From: Clostridia bacterium
Lineage (GTDB): Bacteria; Bacillota; Clostridia; Oscillospirales; CAG-272
Assembly (NCBI GenBank): GCA_017452565.1
Contig: JAFTMF010000146.1
Location: 1-20,265, forward strand
DNA length: 20,265 bases
Direction: 5' to 3'
Each line of letters begins with the position of its first letter. The first letter of the stretch is position 1. The notes beneath the pieces are model-generated. The model worked only from the letters and a program-made list of their open reading frames with translations, did no database searches and was not told the origin of the DNA. A program made the position numbers and the translations under genes. Of the stretch, positions 1-7,315 are shown piece by piece.

Positions 1-1551
1 AGCACTGTGACAATAATGGAATACCTGACGTTCCAGTCGGGTGATAGAATCGGGAATGACAATCTGCTTCAGAGCACTGCAGGCGGAGAATGCTTCCGCG
101 CCGATTTCGGTGATGGAATTGGGAAGGTTAATGGTTTCCATAGAAGTGCACCAAAGAAATGCCGATTGACCAATGCGGCGAATGGTATTGGGCAGGGTCA
201 CAGACGTGATGGAAGTTTGATGGAAGAAAGCGCCATCTGCGATTTCGGTGACCGTCACACCGCAATAAACCTCGGGAATGACCAATGCTTGGTCACGGTA
301 AAATCCGCTGGTATTGACGCTGTAGGTGCCATCCTCCAGCTGAGTGTAGACAAGGCCTTGGGATGCGCCGGGGGAGATGCAATCGTCGCCGGTGCTGACC
401 ATAAAGAGGACAGCGCGGGTTTCGTTCTCCGTGACTTTCGAGCCGTCAGAGTAGTGATGGATTGCTTTGAAGGGGAAGTTCAGACGGTATTGACCTACAG
501 GTAGTTCACCGTGAGGAAAACTCTCGAAGGACAGCGTGAGAGATACCTCTCCTTCCTTGGGGATCTCCAGCTTGCTTTCCTTGGAACCAATGGGTGCCGT
601 CCACGGGATATCGTACCAAGTTTCGCCAATCAAAATGGCGAGCTCAGGGCATTCGGGCTGATAATGGACGGTGTGGGTCATAGAGGCAGGGGGCTTGTGA
701 CTCGCGTTGGGAGGCGTGTGAGCTTGAGTAGAGAAGAAAACGGTCAGTTCTTTTGCATCCGGACGAATGACGGGGGTATCGGTGCGTGCATCGATACAAT
801 TGAGGAAATTACGAACGGTGGCGCTATATCCAGTGTCTTCGCTGATCTGTAAAAGAGCAGGATTCCATGCGCCGCTACTGACTCCGGGCTTCAGGGTTTG
901 GAAGGCAAGGCGAACGTGAATCCGCTTGCTGTCGTCGCTACTGGTGTAGGTCTTTTCAATATAATTGAAATAAAGCATAATCTGCTCGCGAGTGCCTTCG
1001 TAATAACGTGCATTGAAGTCTTCCAAAATGCGGTATTGATCGTCGGAGGAAACACCCAGATGCTTCATATACGCACCGCTGTTTTCGGCGAAGTCGCGGG
1101 AATAATTCGTCAGATACTTGCCGTCAAAATATTGGATATAAATGGCATAAACGGCGGATTCGTCTTCCAAAAATTCAAAGTCGATGGTGTGGTATTTGCC
1201 GACAACGGCGTTGTCCTTACGCAGATCTGCCTTTTCGTTGGCCCAAACCAGATCGGGACGGAAGTAATCGGTGGGATAGCCTTCGGGAATTACATCTTCG
1301 CCGGGAACTGTGGTGACGGGGGTGGTGGTTTGATCAAACAGACGGGGCAGATAGACGATAGCTCCCACCAGCAGAGCCGCACACGCCGCATAAAGAAGCG
1401 CCATTTTGGCAATCCGTCTCGCGTGACGAGCGCGGAAGTTGGCGGCATTGTGGACGTCTCCCGCTTCCGGGAAGGCGTCGGCCAGCAGGTCGGGGGAGAG
1501 ATTACCCAGCAGCTTGAACAGTCTGTGGGGGTTGTCTTGGATAGATTTCAT
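1..1551 (-). CDS. Membrane protein with extracellular BspA-like LRRs, partner of ECF sigma factor (3' end outside window)
   Basis: An uninterrupted frame of 517 codons runs from ATG at 1551 to base 1 with no stop, so the C-terminus is missing. Seen: a cytoplasmic N-terminus with LLGNLSPDLLADAFPE (residues about 14-29), a basic patch RHARR, one transmembrane helix (about 50-70), then an extracellular part. That part has DYFRPDLVWAN (95-105) and YYEGTREQI (183-191), an Ig-like stretch (about 265-390), and from about 400 LRR_5/BspA-type repeats with phrases such as ITSVTLPNTIRRIG and AFSACSALKQIVIP. Its ATG overlaps the stop of the sigma gene (ATGA, 1548-1551), so translation is probably coupled. 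The N-terminal half is paralogous to the 638-aa protein encoded at 2093-4009. By position it is a candidate anti-sigma or sensor partner of the sigma factor. No known anti-sigma domain (zinc-binding HxxxCxxC) is visible, so that role is inferred. Confidence 0.85.
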   Translation of the reverse strand, partial: MKSIQDNPHRLFKLLGNLSPDLLADAFPEAGDVHNAANFRARHARRIAKMALLYAACAALLVGAIVYLPRLFDQTTTPVTTVPGEDVIPEGYPTDYFRPDLVWANEKADLRKDNAVVGKYHTIDFEFLEDESAVYAIYIQYFDGKYLTNYSRDFAENSGAYMKHLGVSSDDQYRILEDFNARYYEGTREQIMLYFNYIEKTYTSSDDSKRIHVRLAFQTLKPGVSSGAWNPALLQISEDTGYSATVRNFLNCIDARTDTPVIRPDAKELTVFFSTQAHTPPNASHKPPASMTHTVHYQPECPELAILIGETWYDIPWTAPIGSKESKLEIPKEGEVSLTLSFESFPHGELPVGQYRLNFPFKAIHHYSDGSKVTENETRAVLFMVSTGDDCISPGASQGLVYTQLEDGTYSVNTSGFYRDQALVIPEVYCGVTVTEIADGAFFHQTSITSVTLPNTIRRIGQSAFLWCTSMETINLPNSITEIGAEAFSACSALKQIVIPDSITRLERQVFHYCHSA

Positions 1552-2090
1552 ACGTTGATTCCCTCCTTTTTGAGTGTTTCACGGAGCCGTCCCCGCATAC
1601 GGGACAGCCTCATCTTGGCGGCGGCGGTGGAGAGTCCTGCGGCGCGGGCGGCGGCGGCAACTGGCTCCCCTCGCCAGTAGCGGCGCAGGAAGAGGATGCG
1701 GTTTTCGGGCTCTTCCTCTCGCAGGAAGGCCTCGATGATGGCAAGCACCTGCCCCTCCTGCCAGCCCTCATCGGTACCGATGACCTCTTCCAGCTCCTCC
1801 AGCACCAGCGTCAGCCCCGACCGCTTGGCGGCGGACTGCTTCCGCAGGCGATCCAGCGCCAGATTGCGGATCACTTTGACGAAATACGCCCACAAAGAGA
1901 CAGGTCGCTCGGGTGGGATGGAATTCCACAGCCGAAGCAGGGCATCGTTCACGCATTCCTCTGCATCGGCAGAGTTTTGGAGCAGATTTTGGGCTACCGC
2001 CTCCCCTGCGCTGCCGTAGCGGTTCTGCACCTCGGCAATGGCGGTCTCGGAGCGCGCCCAAAAGCTTTCTATAATTTGCAGATCGGTCAT
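1548..2090 (-). CDS. ECF-type RNA polymerase sigma factor
   Basis: A 180-aa protein of normal ECF length. Region 2 is recognisable around residues 25-80, with ADAEECVNDALLRLWNSIP followed by WAYFVKVIRNLALDRLRKQ. Region 4 is near the C-terminus, where AAARAAGLSTAAAKMRLSRM forms the helix-turn-helix that would read the -35 element. Its function would be to direct RNA polymerase to a small regulon, normally while released from a partner protein. The start ATG at 2090 has a strong site (AAAGGAGG) formed by the last codons of the upstream gene, whose stop lies 2 bp before this ATG. The stop overlaps the next ATG (ATGA). It is thus the middle gene of a tightly packed operon between two paralogous membrane proteins, an unusual order. 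The family call is firm, but target promoters are unknown. Confidence 0.93.
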   Translation of the reverse strand: MTDLQIIESFWARSETAIAEVQNRYGSAGEAVAQNLLQNSADAEECVNDALLRLWNSIPPERPVSLWAYFVKVIRNLALDRLRKQSAAKRSGLTLVLEELEEVIGTDEGWQEGQVLAIIEAFLREEEPENRILFLRRYWRGEPVAAAARAAGLSTAAAKMRLSRMRGRLRETLKKEGINV

Positions 2091-2092
2091 AG

Positions 2093-4009
2093 TTATGAAC
2101 CTCCTTTGTTCGTTTCAACAGGCTGATAGCCTAAATGGAAGGAAAGGGTCAGGGAATAATCCATAGGATGCTCCACGGCGGTCATAAATGCTCCCAGATC
2201 AATGGCATCCAGTTGATCCCGTGTGGCAACGTAGTAACAGTCCGTGGGGGATTCGGGAGATAGGGGTGGATCGGCAGCCAGCGTCTCCAGCTTTATCTGT
2301 TCGGTGAGATAGCGATGCACCCGCTGTGCATAATCCTCGGGGACAACTTCGTCTGTCTCAAACCGTGCTTCGACCTCCCAAGTTACGTAGATGGCATATC
2401 GGGATGGATCGCCCGGAGTGGTCAAATATTGTTTGGATGCACCGAACATTCCCATCAGATCCATATGCGGTCCGGGATGATTGACTTGGTACCACTGTGA
2501 GTGGAGAACCAGCCTATCTGTGTTGACGCCGTTAGCCCAGATCAGATCGGGGCGGTAGTAGTCTGTAGGGTAATGGGGGACCGTTTCCACGGCATAGGCG
2601 ATGGATACCAGCCGCAGTGCGCCGTCGGATTCGGCGTAGGTCAGATCCATCGGGAAGCCGTCCCGAGTCAGATGGCGGAAGACCTCTCCCTTGCCGCTGA
2701 CGTCCAGTACAGGTGCGCCCAGCTTAGCGGTAACTGCCTCGTAGGGGGTGCCGATTTCCAACTGCTCGATGGTTGCTGCATCGAACAGCAGTACCTCATC
2801 CCGCAAAAGCCGCCGGCTTTCGGGATCGTCCACGATCTGCGGCTTCTGCCCGTTGTGGATGACAAACTCGGCGTAGGCTGCCCCGGTCCAATCCGGAGCG
2901 ATGGAAGGAGCGGTTGTTCGCAGCGCAAACCGATACAATCCGTCGGGAAGAGTGCCGTATAGCTCGCTGAGCGGCACGTGGATGGTGTCGGTCATACCCG
3001 GAGAGAGGGTTCGTTCCTCTTTTTCGGTGTCAGCCTCCTCGCCGTGGACGATGGGCACAAAGTACCAACGATTGTTGATCATCACCTGCAAGCACATCGT
3101 ATAATTGGGGGAGTAGGTGTGTGTGTTCTTGCAATCCAGCTGTTGGTCGCAGCTTGCATCCTTGTGAGTGAGTGTAAGGGTAACGGTGGTCTGCTCCTTC
3201 TGATTCACCACGGGATTGGCGGCGTCCAGTTGCAAGGAAGAGGGAGGATAACTATAGAAGGAAGCGCGGCTGTGCCAATTGGTATACAGATATTCTTTTG
3301 CATCCAAATCCCAATATTCGGGAGGCATGAAGCCTTCCAGCAACTGGTAGCGGATCTCGACGCTGACTCCCGGAACTTCGGTGAGATTGAGTCCCATCGC
3401 ACGGTAGAGGGCGTCAGGGCTCAGCGCTTCGATCTGTGCGCGGGTGGCAGCATAGTAGATACCCGGATATCCGGTGACCAGCGGATGGCACTCGCCTACC
3501 TCAAACGTCTCCCATCCGAGGGAACATAGGTACTCGCTCATCGCCTTCTGATCCTTTGCAGTGAGCAGATAGGGCTCGTTGGTATCTGCTAATCGAAGCT
3601 GCCCCTCTTTCGTAAAGGAAACGTTCACCGCATAGCGGGCATCCTTGGGGGCATCCTCGGAGAAGGTGAAGGTGACGTACAGCGATCCGGGAGTGTCAGT
3701 GCCGATGGGATCACTCTTGTGGAGTTGATTATCGTCATTCGCCCAGATCAGATCGGGACGGTAGTAGTCCTTGGGGACCACACAGCCCAGCGGATCGGTG
3801 ATGCGGGTCAGGAGCGGGATCAAAAAGGCGATGGCGATCACTACTGCTGCGCAGGCGGCATAGATGGCAATGGCACGCAGAATTCTTCGCGCATGCCTGA
3901 TCGGGGCATCGGCGGTAGCAGAGTGTTCGGCTGTTTCGGGAAAGGATTCTGCCAGCAGATCGGGGGAGAGATCGCCCAGCAGAGCGAAGAGCCGTTCGTT
4001 ATTTTTCAT
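2093..4009 (-). CDS. Single-pass membrane protein with duplicated 'RPDLIWAN' extracellular domain, ECF operon
   Basis: 638 aa from ATG 4009, preceded by AGAAAGGAA. An upstream in-frame start is possible but lacks a good ribosome site. Order seen: cytoplasmic segment with LLGDLSPDLLAESFPE (10-25); basic RHARR (38-42); transmembrane helix (about 44-67); first extracellular domain with DYYRPDLIWAN (81-91) and YYAATRAQI (185-193); an Ig-like region (about 260-390); a region resembling the small SmpA/OmlA-like fold (IGTPYEAVTAKLGAP, 419-433); second extracellular domain with DYYRPDLIWAN (483-493) and YYVATRDQL (592-600), ending at residue 638. The N-terminus and this domain recur in the downstream LRR protein. 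A role as sensor or anti-sigma partner of the neighbouring sigma factor is inferred from operon structure. I do not recognise the repeated domain as a named family. Confidence 0.88.
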   Translation of the reverse strand: MKNNERLFALLGDLSPDLLAESFPETAEHSATADAPIRHARRILRAIAIYAACAAVVIAIAFLIPLLTRITDPLGCVVPKDYYRPDLIWANDDNQLHKSDPIGTDTPGSLYVTFTFSEDAPKDARYAVNVSFTKEGQLRLADTNEPYLLTAKDQKAMSEYLCSLGWETFEVGECHPLVTGYPGIYYAATRAQIEALSPDALYRAMGLNLTEVPGVSVEIRYQLLEGFMPPEYWDLDAKEYLYTNWHSRASFYSYPPSSLQLDAANPVVNQKEQTTVTLTLTHKDASCDQQLDCKNTHTYSPNYTMCLQVMINNRWYFVPIVHGEEADTEKEERTLSPGMTDTIHVPLSELYGTLPDGLYRFALRTTAPSIAPDWTGAAYAEFVIHNGQKPQIVDDPESRRLLRDEVLLFDAATIEQLEIGTPYEAVTAKLGAPVLDVSGKGEVFRHLTRDGFPMDLTYAESDGALRLVSIAYAVETVPHYPTDYYRPDLIWANGVNTDRLVLHSQWYQVNHPGPHMDLMGMFGASKQYLTTPGDPSRYAIYVTWEVEARFETDEVVPEDYAQRVHRYLTEQIKLETLAADPPLSPESPTDCYYVATRDQLDAIDLGAFMTAVEHPMDYSLTLSFHLGYQPVETNKGGS

Positions 4010-4068
4010 AGTCGATTCCTTTCTGCAACGGGAGATGCAACTAAGGGAGCAGCAACGGTTTCGGCCAT
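4006..4068 (-). CDS. Possible 20-residue leader peptide or small ORF upstream of the ECF operon
   Basis: In the leader of the minus-strand operon, ATG at 4068 is preceded by GAAGGA at a spacing of 8. It opens a frame of 20 codons (MAETVAAPLVASPVAERNRL) whose TGA stop overlaps the ATG of the 638-aa gene as ATGA. The overlap is the same arrangement used between sigma factor and LRR protein in this operon, which favours translational coupling. The peptide is rich in Ala and Val and shows no run of one codon typical of attenuator peptides. It could be coincidental; conservation in relatives is unknown. Confidence 0.4.
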   Translation of the reverse strand: MAETVAAPLVASPVAERNRL

Positions 4069-4152
4069 TACTGCGTTCCTTCACCCTAAAGACGGATTTT
4101 TTTGGAAAAGGTAACGCTAAAGTTGAAAAAACTGAAAAAATTATTCGTTTTT

Positions 4153-4181
4153 ATTATAGCAAGGAAATTCTTTTTCGTCAA
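4153..4181 (-). promoter_or_regulatory. Sigma-A promoter of the ECF/membrane protein operon
   Basis: On the minus strand TTGACG (4181-4176) and TATAAT (4158-4153) are separated by 17 bp. Transcription would start near 4146, leaving a leader of about 135 nt that contains the small ORF at 4068. A housekeeping-type promoter suggests the operon is not solely self-activated by its own ECF sigma factor. Confidence 0.8.
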
Positions 4182-4243
4182 CCGGGGCAGTTGATTTGTA
4201 GAAAATATACAAAAATAATGTATAAATTTTAGTTAATAAATGG

Positions 4244-4272
4244 TTGACAAGTAAGGTGGATTGGAGTATAAT
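4244..4272 (+). promoter_or_regulatory. Consensus sigma-A promoter of the ABC importer operon
   Basis: TTGACA (4244-4249) and TATAAT (4267-4272) with a 17-bp spacer, a perfect match to consensus. The predicted 5' leader is only about 50 nt, too short for a T-box riboswitch. The rest of the 320-bp gap (4010-4329) holds the divergent promoter and the leader of the minus-strand operon; I see nothing else in it. Confidence 0.88.
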
Positions 4273-4294
4273 AGAGTCATCTTTTTTTATTAAC

Positions 4295-4312
4295 GGGTAG
4301 ATCGGTTTACCC
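4295..4312 (+). promoter_or_regulatory. Small leader hairpin before the lipoprotein gene
   Basis: GGGTA (4295-4299) can pair with TACCC (4308-4312) around an 8-nt loop, just upstream of the AGGAG ribosome site (4318-4322). Only 5 bp, so it may be an operator half-site pair or chance. Confidence 0.3.
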
Positions 4313-4329
4313 AAAACAGGAGATTAACC

Positions 4330-5298
4330 ATGAAAAAACTACTTTCTCTTTTGCTGGCCGGCATGATGGTGCTGGGCCTCGCAGCTTGTGACACTAAGGA
4401 TACCGGCGACAAAACTTACACCGTTGGCATTTGCCAGATCCAGCCTCACGTTGCACTGGACGCCGCTACACAGGGCTTCAAGGACGCTCTGAAGAAGGAA
4501 CTGGGCGACAAGGTGACCTTCAAGGAACAAAACGCCGGTGGCGATATGACCGCTTGCTCCACCATTATCAACAGCTTCGTGTCCGATAACGTAGATCTGA
4601 TTCTGGCCAACGCTACCCCTGTTCTCCAGACCGCTTACAACGCAACTCAGACTATCCCGATCCTGGGCACCTCTGTTACCGAGTACGGCGTTGCTCTGGA
4701 CATCAAGGACTTCAACGGCACCGTTGGCGGCAACGTTTCCGGTACTTCCGACTTGGCTCCTCTGGATAAGCAGGCAGCCATCTTCACCGAGCTGATCCCC
4801 GACAAGAACACCATCGGTCTGATCTACTGCTCCGCTGAAGCAAACTCCAAGTATCAGGTAGACGAAGTAAAGAAGCATCTCGAATCTGCAGGCAAGACCT
4901 GCAAGGTTTACACCTTCACCGACTCCAACGATATGGCAGGCGTTTGCACCAACGCTGTTTCCGAGTGCGACGCTCTCTACGTTCCCACCGATAACACCAT
5001 CGCAACCTATATGAGCATTCTGGATCAGGTTGCACGTCCCGCAAAGGTGCCCGTAATCACCGGCGAAGAAGGTATGTGCTCCGGCGGCGGTATCGCGACT
5101 CTGTCCATCAGCTACTACGATCTGGGCTACGCTACCGGCGAAATGGCAGCGAAGATCCTCAAGGGCGAGGCTGACATTGCTAAGATGCCCATTGCATACG
5201 CTCCTCAGTTCACCAAGAAGTACAACAAGGCGATCTGCGAAGAGCTGGGTATCACCATTCCCGAAGGCTACACCGCTATCGAAACTGCTTCCAACTAA
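4330..5298 (+). CDS. ABC transporter substrate-binding lipoprotein (TrpX-like, ABC_sub_bind family)
   Basis: A 322-aa secreted lipoprotein. The signal peptide MKKLLSLLLAGMMVLGLAAC ends in a lipobox with Cys20. The mature part has the periplasmic-binding-protein fold: a starting strand TVGICQIQPHVALDAATQGF, and later SVTEYGVALDIKDF, IGLIYCSAEANS, and a C-terminal CSGGGIATLSISYYDLGYAT of the type found in ABC_sub_bind (PF04392) proteins. Family members with this gene order (lipoprotein, permease, ATPase) include the predicted tryptophan/aromatic amino acid importers TrpXYZ, but the substrate cannot be read from sequence. It is first in a three-gene operon under a consensus promoter with an AGGAG site, and is followed by a hairpin that probably limits read-through so that binding protein exceeds permease. 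Confidence 0.92.
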   Translation: MKKLLSLLLAGMMVLGLAACDTKDTGDKTYTVGICQIQPHVALDAATQGFKDALKKELGDKVTFKEQNAGGDMTACSTIINSFVSDNVDLILANATPVLQTAYNATQTIPILGTSVTEYGVALDIKDFNGTVGGNVSGTSDLAPLDKQAAIFTELIPDKNTIGLIYCSAEANSKYQVDEVKKHLESAGKTCKVYTFTDSNDMAGVCTNAVSECDALYVPTDNTIATYMSILDQVARPAKVPVITGEEGMCSGGGIATLSISYYDLGYATGEMAAKILKGEADIAKMPIAYAPQFTKKYNKAICEELGITIPEGYTAIETASN

Positions 5299-5301
5299 AA
5301 C

Positions 5302-5346
5302 CGCAAACGGGGTTTGAAGACTCTCTCTCAAACCCCGGTTTTTGCG
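5302..5346 (+). terminator. Intra-operon terminator/attenuator hairpin
   Basis: CGGGGTTTGA (5308-5317) pairs perfectly with TCAAACCCCG (5328-5337), followed by a T-run (5339-5343). An outer CGCAAA/TTTGCG pair could extend it. It starts a few bases after the lipoprotein stop and ends about 35 bp before the permease start. No second promoter is evident, so partial termination is the simplest reading. Confidence 0.75.
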
Positions 5347-5380
5347 TATTTTTACACATTTCCGAAAGGATTATTTTACT

Positions 5381-6322
5381 ATGGATTTCACCTCTCTTCT
5401 CAACCAGATGCCCGGTGCCATTGCACTTGGTCTGATTTGGGGCATCATGGCCATCGGTGTGTATATCACCTACCGTGTGCTGGACCTTGCCGACCTTACC
5501 GTAGACGGTACTATGGCTACCGGCGGCGCAGTCTGCGTTATGATGATTTTAGCAGGCTACAGCATTCCCGTGGCAATGATTGGCGCAACGCTGGCGGGTA
5601 TGCTGGCAGGTCTCGTGACCGGTCTTTTGCACACCGCATTGGGTATTCCTGCGATTCTGGCAGGTATTCTTACGCAGCTGTCTCTTTACTCCATCAACCT
5701 GAAGATTCTGGGCGCTGCAAACCAGATCATCTCTGCCCGCAAGTATAACCTGTTGGTGTCTCTGGGCAAAATCAAGGGTGTACCCTTCTATGAAAACCCT
5801 ATTTTCGTGTCTTTTGTGTTCGTTGCCGTTCTGATTGCCGTTCTCTACTGGTTCTTCGGTACTGCAATGGGCTCTGCGCTCCGTGCTACCGGTAACAACC
5901 CCAGTATGAGCCGTGCACAGGGCATCAACACCAACCGTATGAAGCTGTTGGGTCTGATGGTTTCCAACGGCATCGTTGCGCTGGCAGGCGCTCTGCTGGC
6001 TCAGTACGACGGTCAGGCCGACGTACAGAAGGGCCGCGGTGCCATCGTTATCGGCCTTGCAGCCGTCATCATCGGCGAGGTAGTCTTCAGCAAGCTGCTG
6101 AAGAATTTCGCTATCCGTCTGGCAGCGGTTGCCGCCGGCGGTGTTATCTACTACATCGTATACCAGACCGCAATCTGGATGGATCTGGATCCCGACCTTC
6201 TGAAGCTGCTCTCCGCTGCAGTGGTTGCCCTCTTCTTGGGTGTACCCTATCTGGAACGCCGCTTCACCAAGCCCGCGATCAAATCTATTGCTAAAACGAA
6301 GGAGGAGAAGACCGATGCTTGA
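5381..6322 (+). CDS. ABC transporter permease (BPD_transp_2-type, TrpY-like)
   Basis: 313 aa from ATG 5381, with AAAGGA about 11 bp upstream. A longer frame from TTG 5342 would begin inside the terminator hairpin and is rejected. The protein is mostly hydrophobic with about eight to nine membrane helices. It carries features of the branched-chain/simple-sugar permease superfamily (BPD_transp_2): GIMAIGVYITYRVLDLADLT near the N-terminus, the coupling region with GSALRATGNNPSMSRAQGIN, and GLAAVIIGEVVF near residue 225. It would form the membrane channel with the ATPase encoded next, whose ATG lies inside the end of this gene (8-bp overlap). The neighbouring lipoprotein supplies substrate. Substrate identity is unknown; aromatic amino acid is a guess by family. 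Confidence 0.92.
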   Translation: MDFTSLLNQMPGAIALGLIWGIMAIGVYITYRVLDLADLTVDGTMATGGAVCVMMILAGYSIPVAMIGATLAGMLAGLVTGLLHTALGIPAILAGILTQLSLYSINLKILGAANQIISARKYNLLVSLGKIKGVPFYENPIFVSFVFVAVLIAVLYWFFGTAMGSALRATGNNPSMSRAQGINTNRMKLLGLMVSNGIVALAGALLAQYDGQADVQKGRGAIVIGLAAVIIGEVVFSKLLKNFAIRLAAVAAGGVIYYIVYQTAIWMDLDPDLLKLLSAAVVALFLGVPYLERRFTKPAIKSIAKTKEEKTDA

Positions 6323-7109
6323 ACTGTCTCACGTTTATAAAGTCTTCAACCCCAACACCGTCAACGAGAAGATTGCGCTGAACGATCTCTCCCTCACTCT
6401 GAATGACGGCGATTTCGTCACCGTTATCGGCGGTAACGGAGCGGGCAAATCCACGATGCTCAACGCCATTGCAGGCGTGTGGCGTCCCGATGCCGGAAAG
6501 ATCCTCATCGACGGCGTGGACGTAACCGCTATGCCTGAGCACAAGCGTGCCAAATTCTTGGGTCGCGTATTCCAGGATCCTATGCTGGGTACTGCCGCCG
6601 GAATGGGCATCGACGAAAACCTTGCGCTTGCCGCTCGCCGCGGAAAGTTCCGTGGTCTTGGCTGGGGAATTTCCAAGGCTGAGAAGGTCGAATACAAAGA
6701 AAAGCTGAAAACGCTGGAGCTGGGACTGGAGGATCGTATGACCGCTAAGGTAGGTCTGCTCTCCGGCGGTCAGAGACAGGCGCTGACCCTCTTGATGGCC
6801 TCTCTCCAGCAGCCCAAGCTGCTCCTGTTGGACGAACACACCGCTGCTCTGGACCCTAAGACCGCCGCAAAGGTGCTGGCACTCACCGATCGTATCGTCA
6901 AGGAGAACAAGCTCACCACTTTGATGATCACCCACAATATGAAGGACGCCATCGCCCACGGTAACCGTCTGATTATGATGCACGAGGGCAGAGTGATTCT
7001 GGACATCGCCGGCGAGGATAAGAAGAAGCTCACCGTAGACGATCTGCTGGCCAAGTTCTCCGTTGCCAGCGGCAGCGAATTTGCCAACGATAGAGCAATG
7101 CTTTCTTAA
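6315..7109 (+). CDS. ABC transporter ATP-binding protein (TrpZ-like)
   Basis: 264 aa from ATG 6315 with GGAGG at 6301-6305, overlapping the permease stop by 8 bp. All motifs of an active ABC ATPase are present: Walker A GGNGAGKST, Q-loop in RVFQDPMLG, signature LSGGQRQAL, Walker B LLLLDEHTAALDP (Glu after Asp replaces nothing; catalytic E present) and switch His in MITHNM. It would energise import through the permease just upstream. The last five codons and the stop lie in one arm and the loop of a 15-bp perfect inverted repeat (7085-7131), which is unusual for an operon's last gene. Confidence 0.94.
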   Translation: MLELSHVYKVFNPNTVNEKIALNDLSLTLNDGDFVTVIGGNGAGKSTMLNAIAGVWRPDAGKILIDGVDVTAMPEHKRAKFLGRVFQDPMLGTAAGMGIDENLALAARRGKFRGLGWGISKAEKVEYKEKLKTLELGLEDRMTAKVGLLSGGQRQALTLLMASLQQPKLLLLDEHTAALDPKTAAKVLALTDRIVKENKLTTLMITHNMKDAIAHGNRLIMMHEGRVILDIAGEDKKKLTVDDLLAKFSVASGSEFANDRAMLS

Positions 7110-7131
7110 AGAAATTATTGCTCTATCGTTG
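7085..7131 (+). other. 15-bp perfect inverted repeat spanning the ATPase stop codon
   Basis: CAACGATAGAGCAAT (7085-7099) is exactly complementary to ATTGCTCTATCGTTG (7117-7131), with a 17-nt loop holding the TAA stop (7107-7109). The 3' arm also offers GCTCTA (7120-7125), which can pair instead with TAGAGC (7136-7141), so two structures compete. There is no T-run, so it is not an ordinary intrinsic terminator. Confidence 0.7.
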
Positions 7132-7161
7132 GGGGTAGAGCGATGTTATCGTAAAGGGGAT

Positions 7162-7256
7162 ACGTCGGGGCTCTGCCCCAAACCCCGCCAAACTTTCTTG
7201 AAAGAAAGTTTGGATCAAAGACCTTCATAAAAAGCCCGCAAATGATTGCGGGCTTT
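7162..7256 (+). repeat. 3'-end hairpin element, copy A
   Basis: In the sense of the upstream importer operon: GC hairpin GGGGC-TCT-GCCCC (7167-7179), the block AAACCCCG, long hairpin CCAAACTTTC (7188-7197) with GAAAGTTTGG (7204-7213), then hairpin AAAGCCCGCAA (7231-7241) with TTGCGGGCTTT (7246-7256). The third hairpin has A-rich and T-rich flanks and could terminate transcription in both directions. Its layout matches the elements at 8665, 19234 and 19402. Confidence 0.75.
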
Positions 7257-7270
7257 GGTTTACTTATTGA

Positions 7271-7300
7271 AAAGAGGCACTTCGTTGGAAGTGCCTCTTT
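7271..7300 (-). terminator. Intrinsic terminator of the CBM protein gene
   Basis: AAAGAGGCACTTC (7271-7283) and GAAGTGCCTCTTT (7288-7300) form a perfect 13-bp stem with a 4-nt loop. On the minus strand a T-run continues after the stem, 15 bp beyond the stop codon at 7316. Confidence 0.85.
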
Positions 7301-7315
7301 ATGATAGAGATGGAA

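Noticed and set aside
7..1680. Three consecutive plus-strand open frames (7-504, 511-852, 898-1680)
   Set aside because: They are antisense to a continuous 517-codon minus-strand frame that encodes a membrane helix, LRRs and a paralogue of the neighbouring gene. That frame lacks a stop only because it leaves the window.
4339..5331. 330-codon minus-strand frame opposite the substrate-binding lipoprotein
   Set aside because: The plus strand has a consensus promoter, ribosome site, lipobox and family motifs. The minus frame would start within the terminator hairpin.
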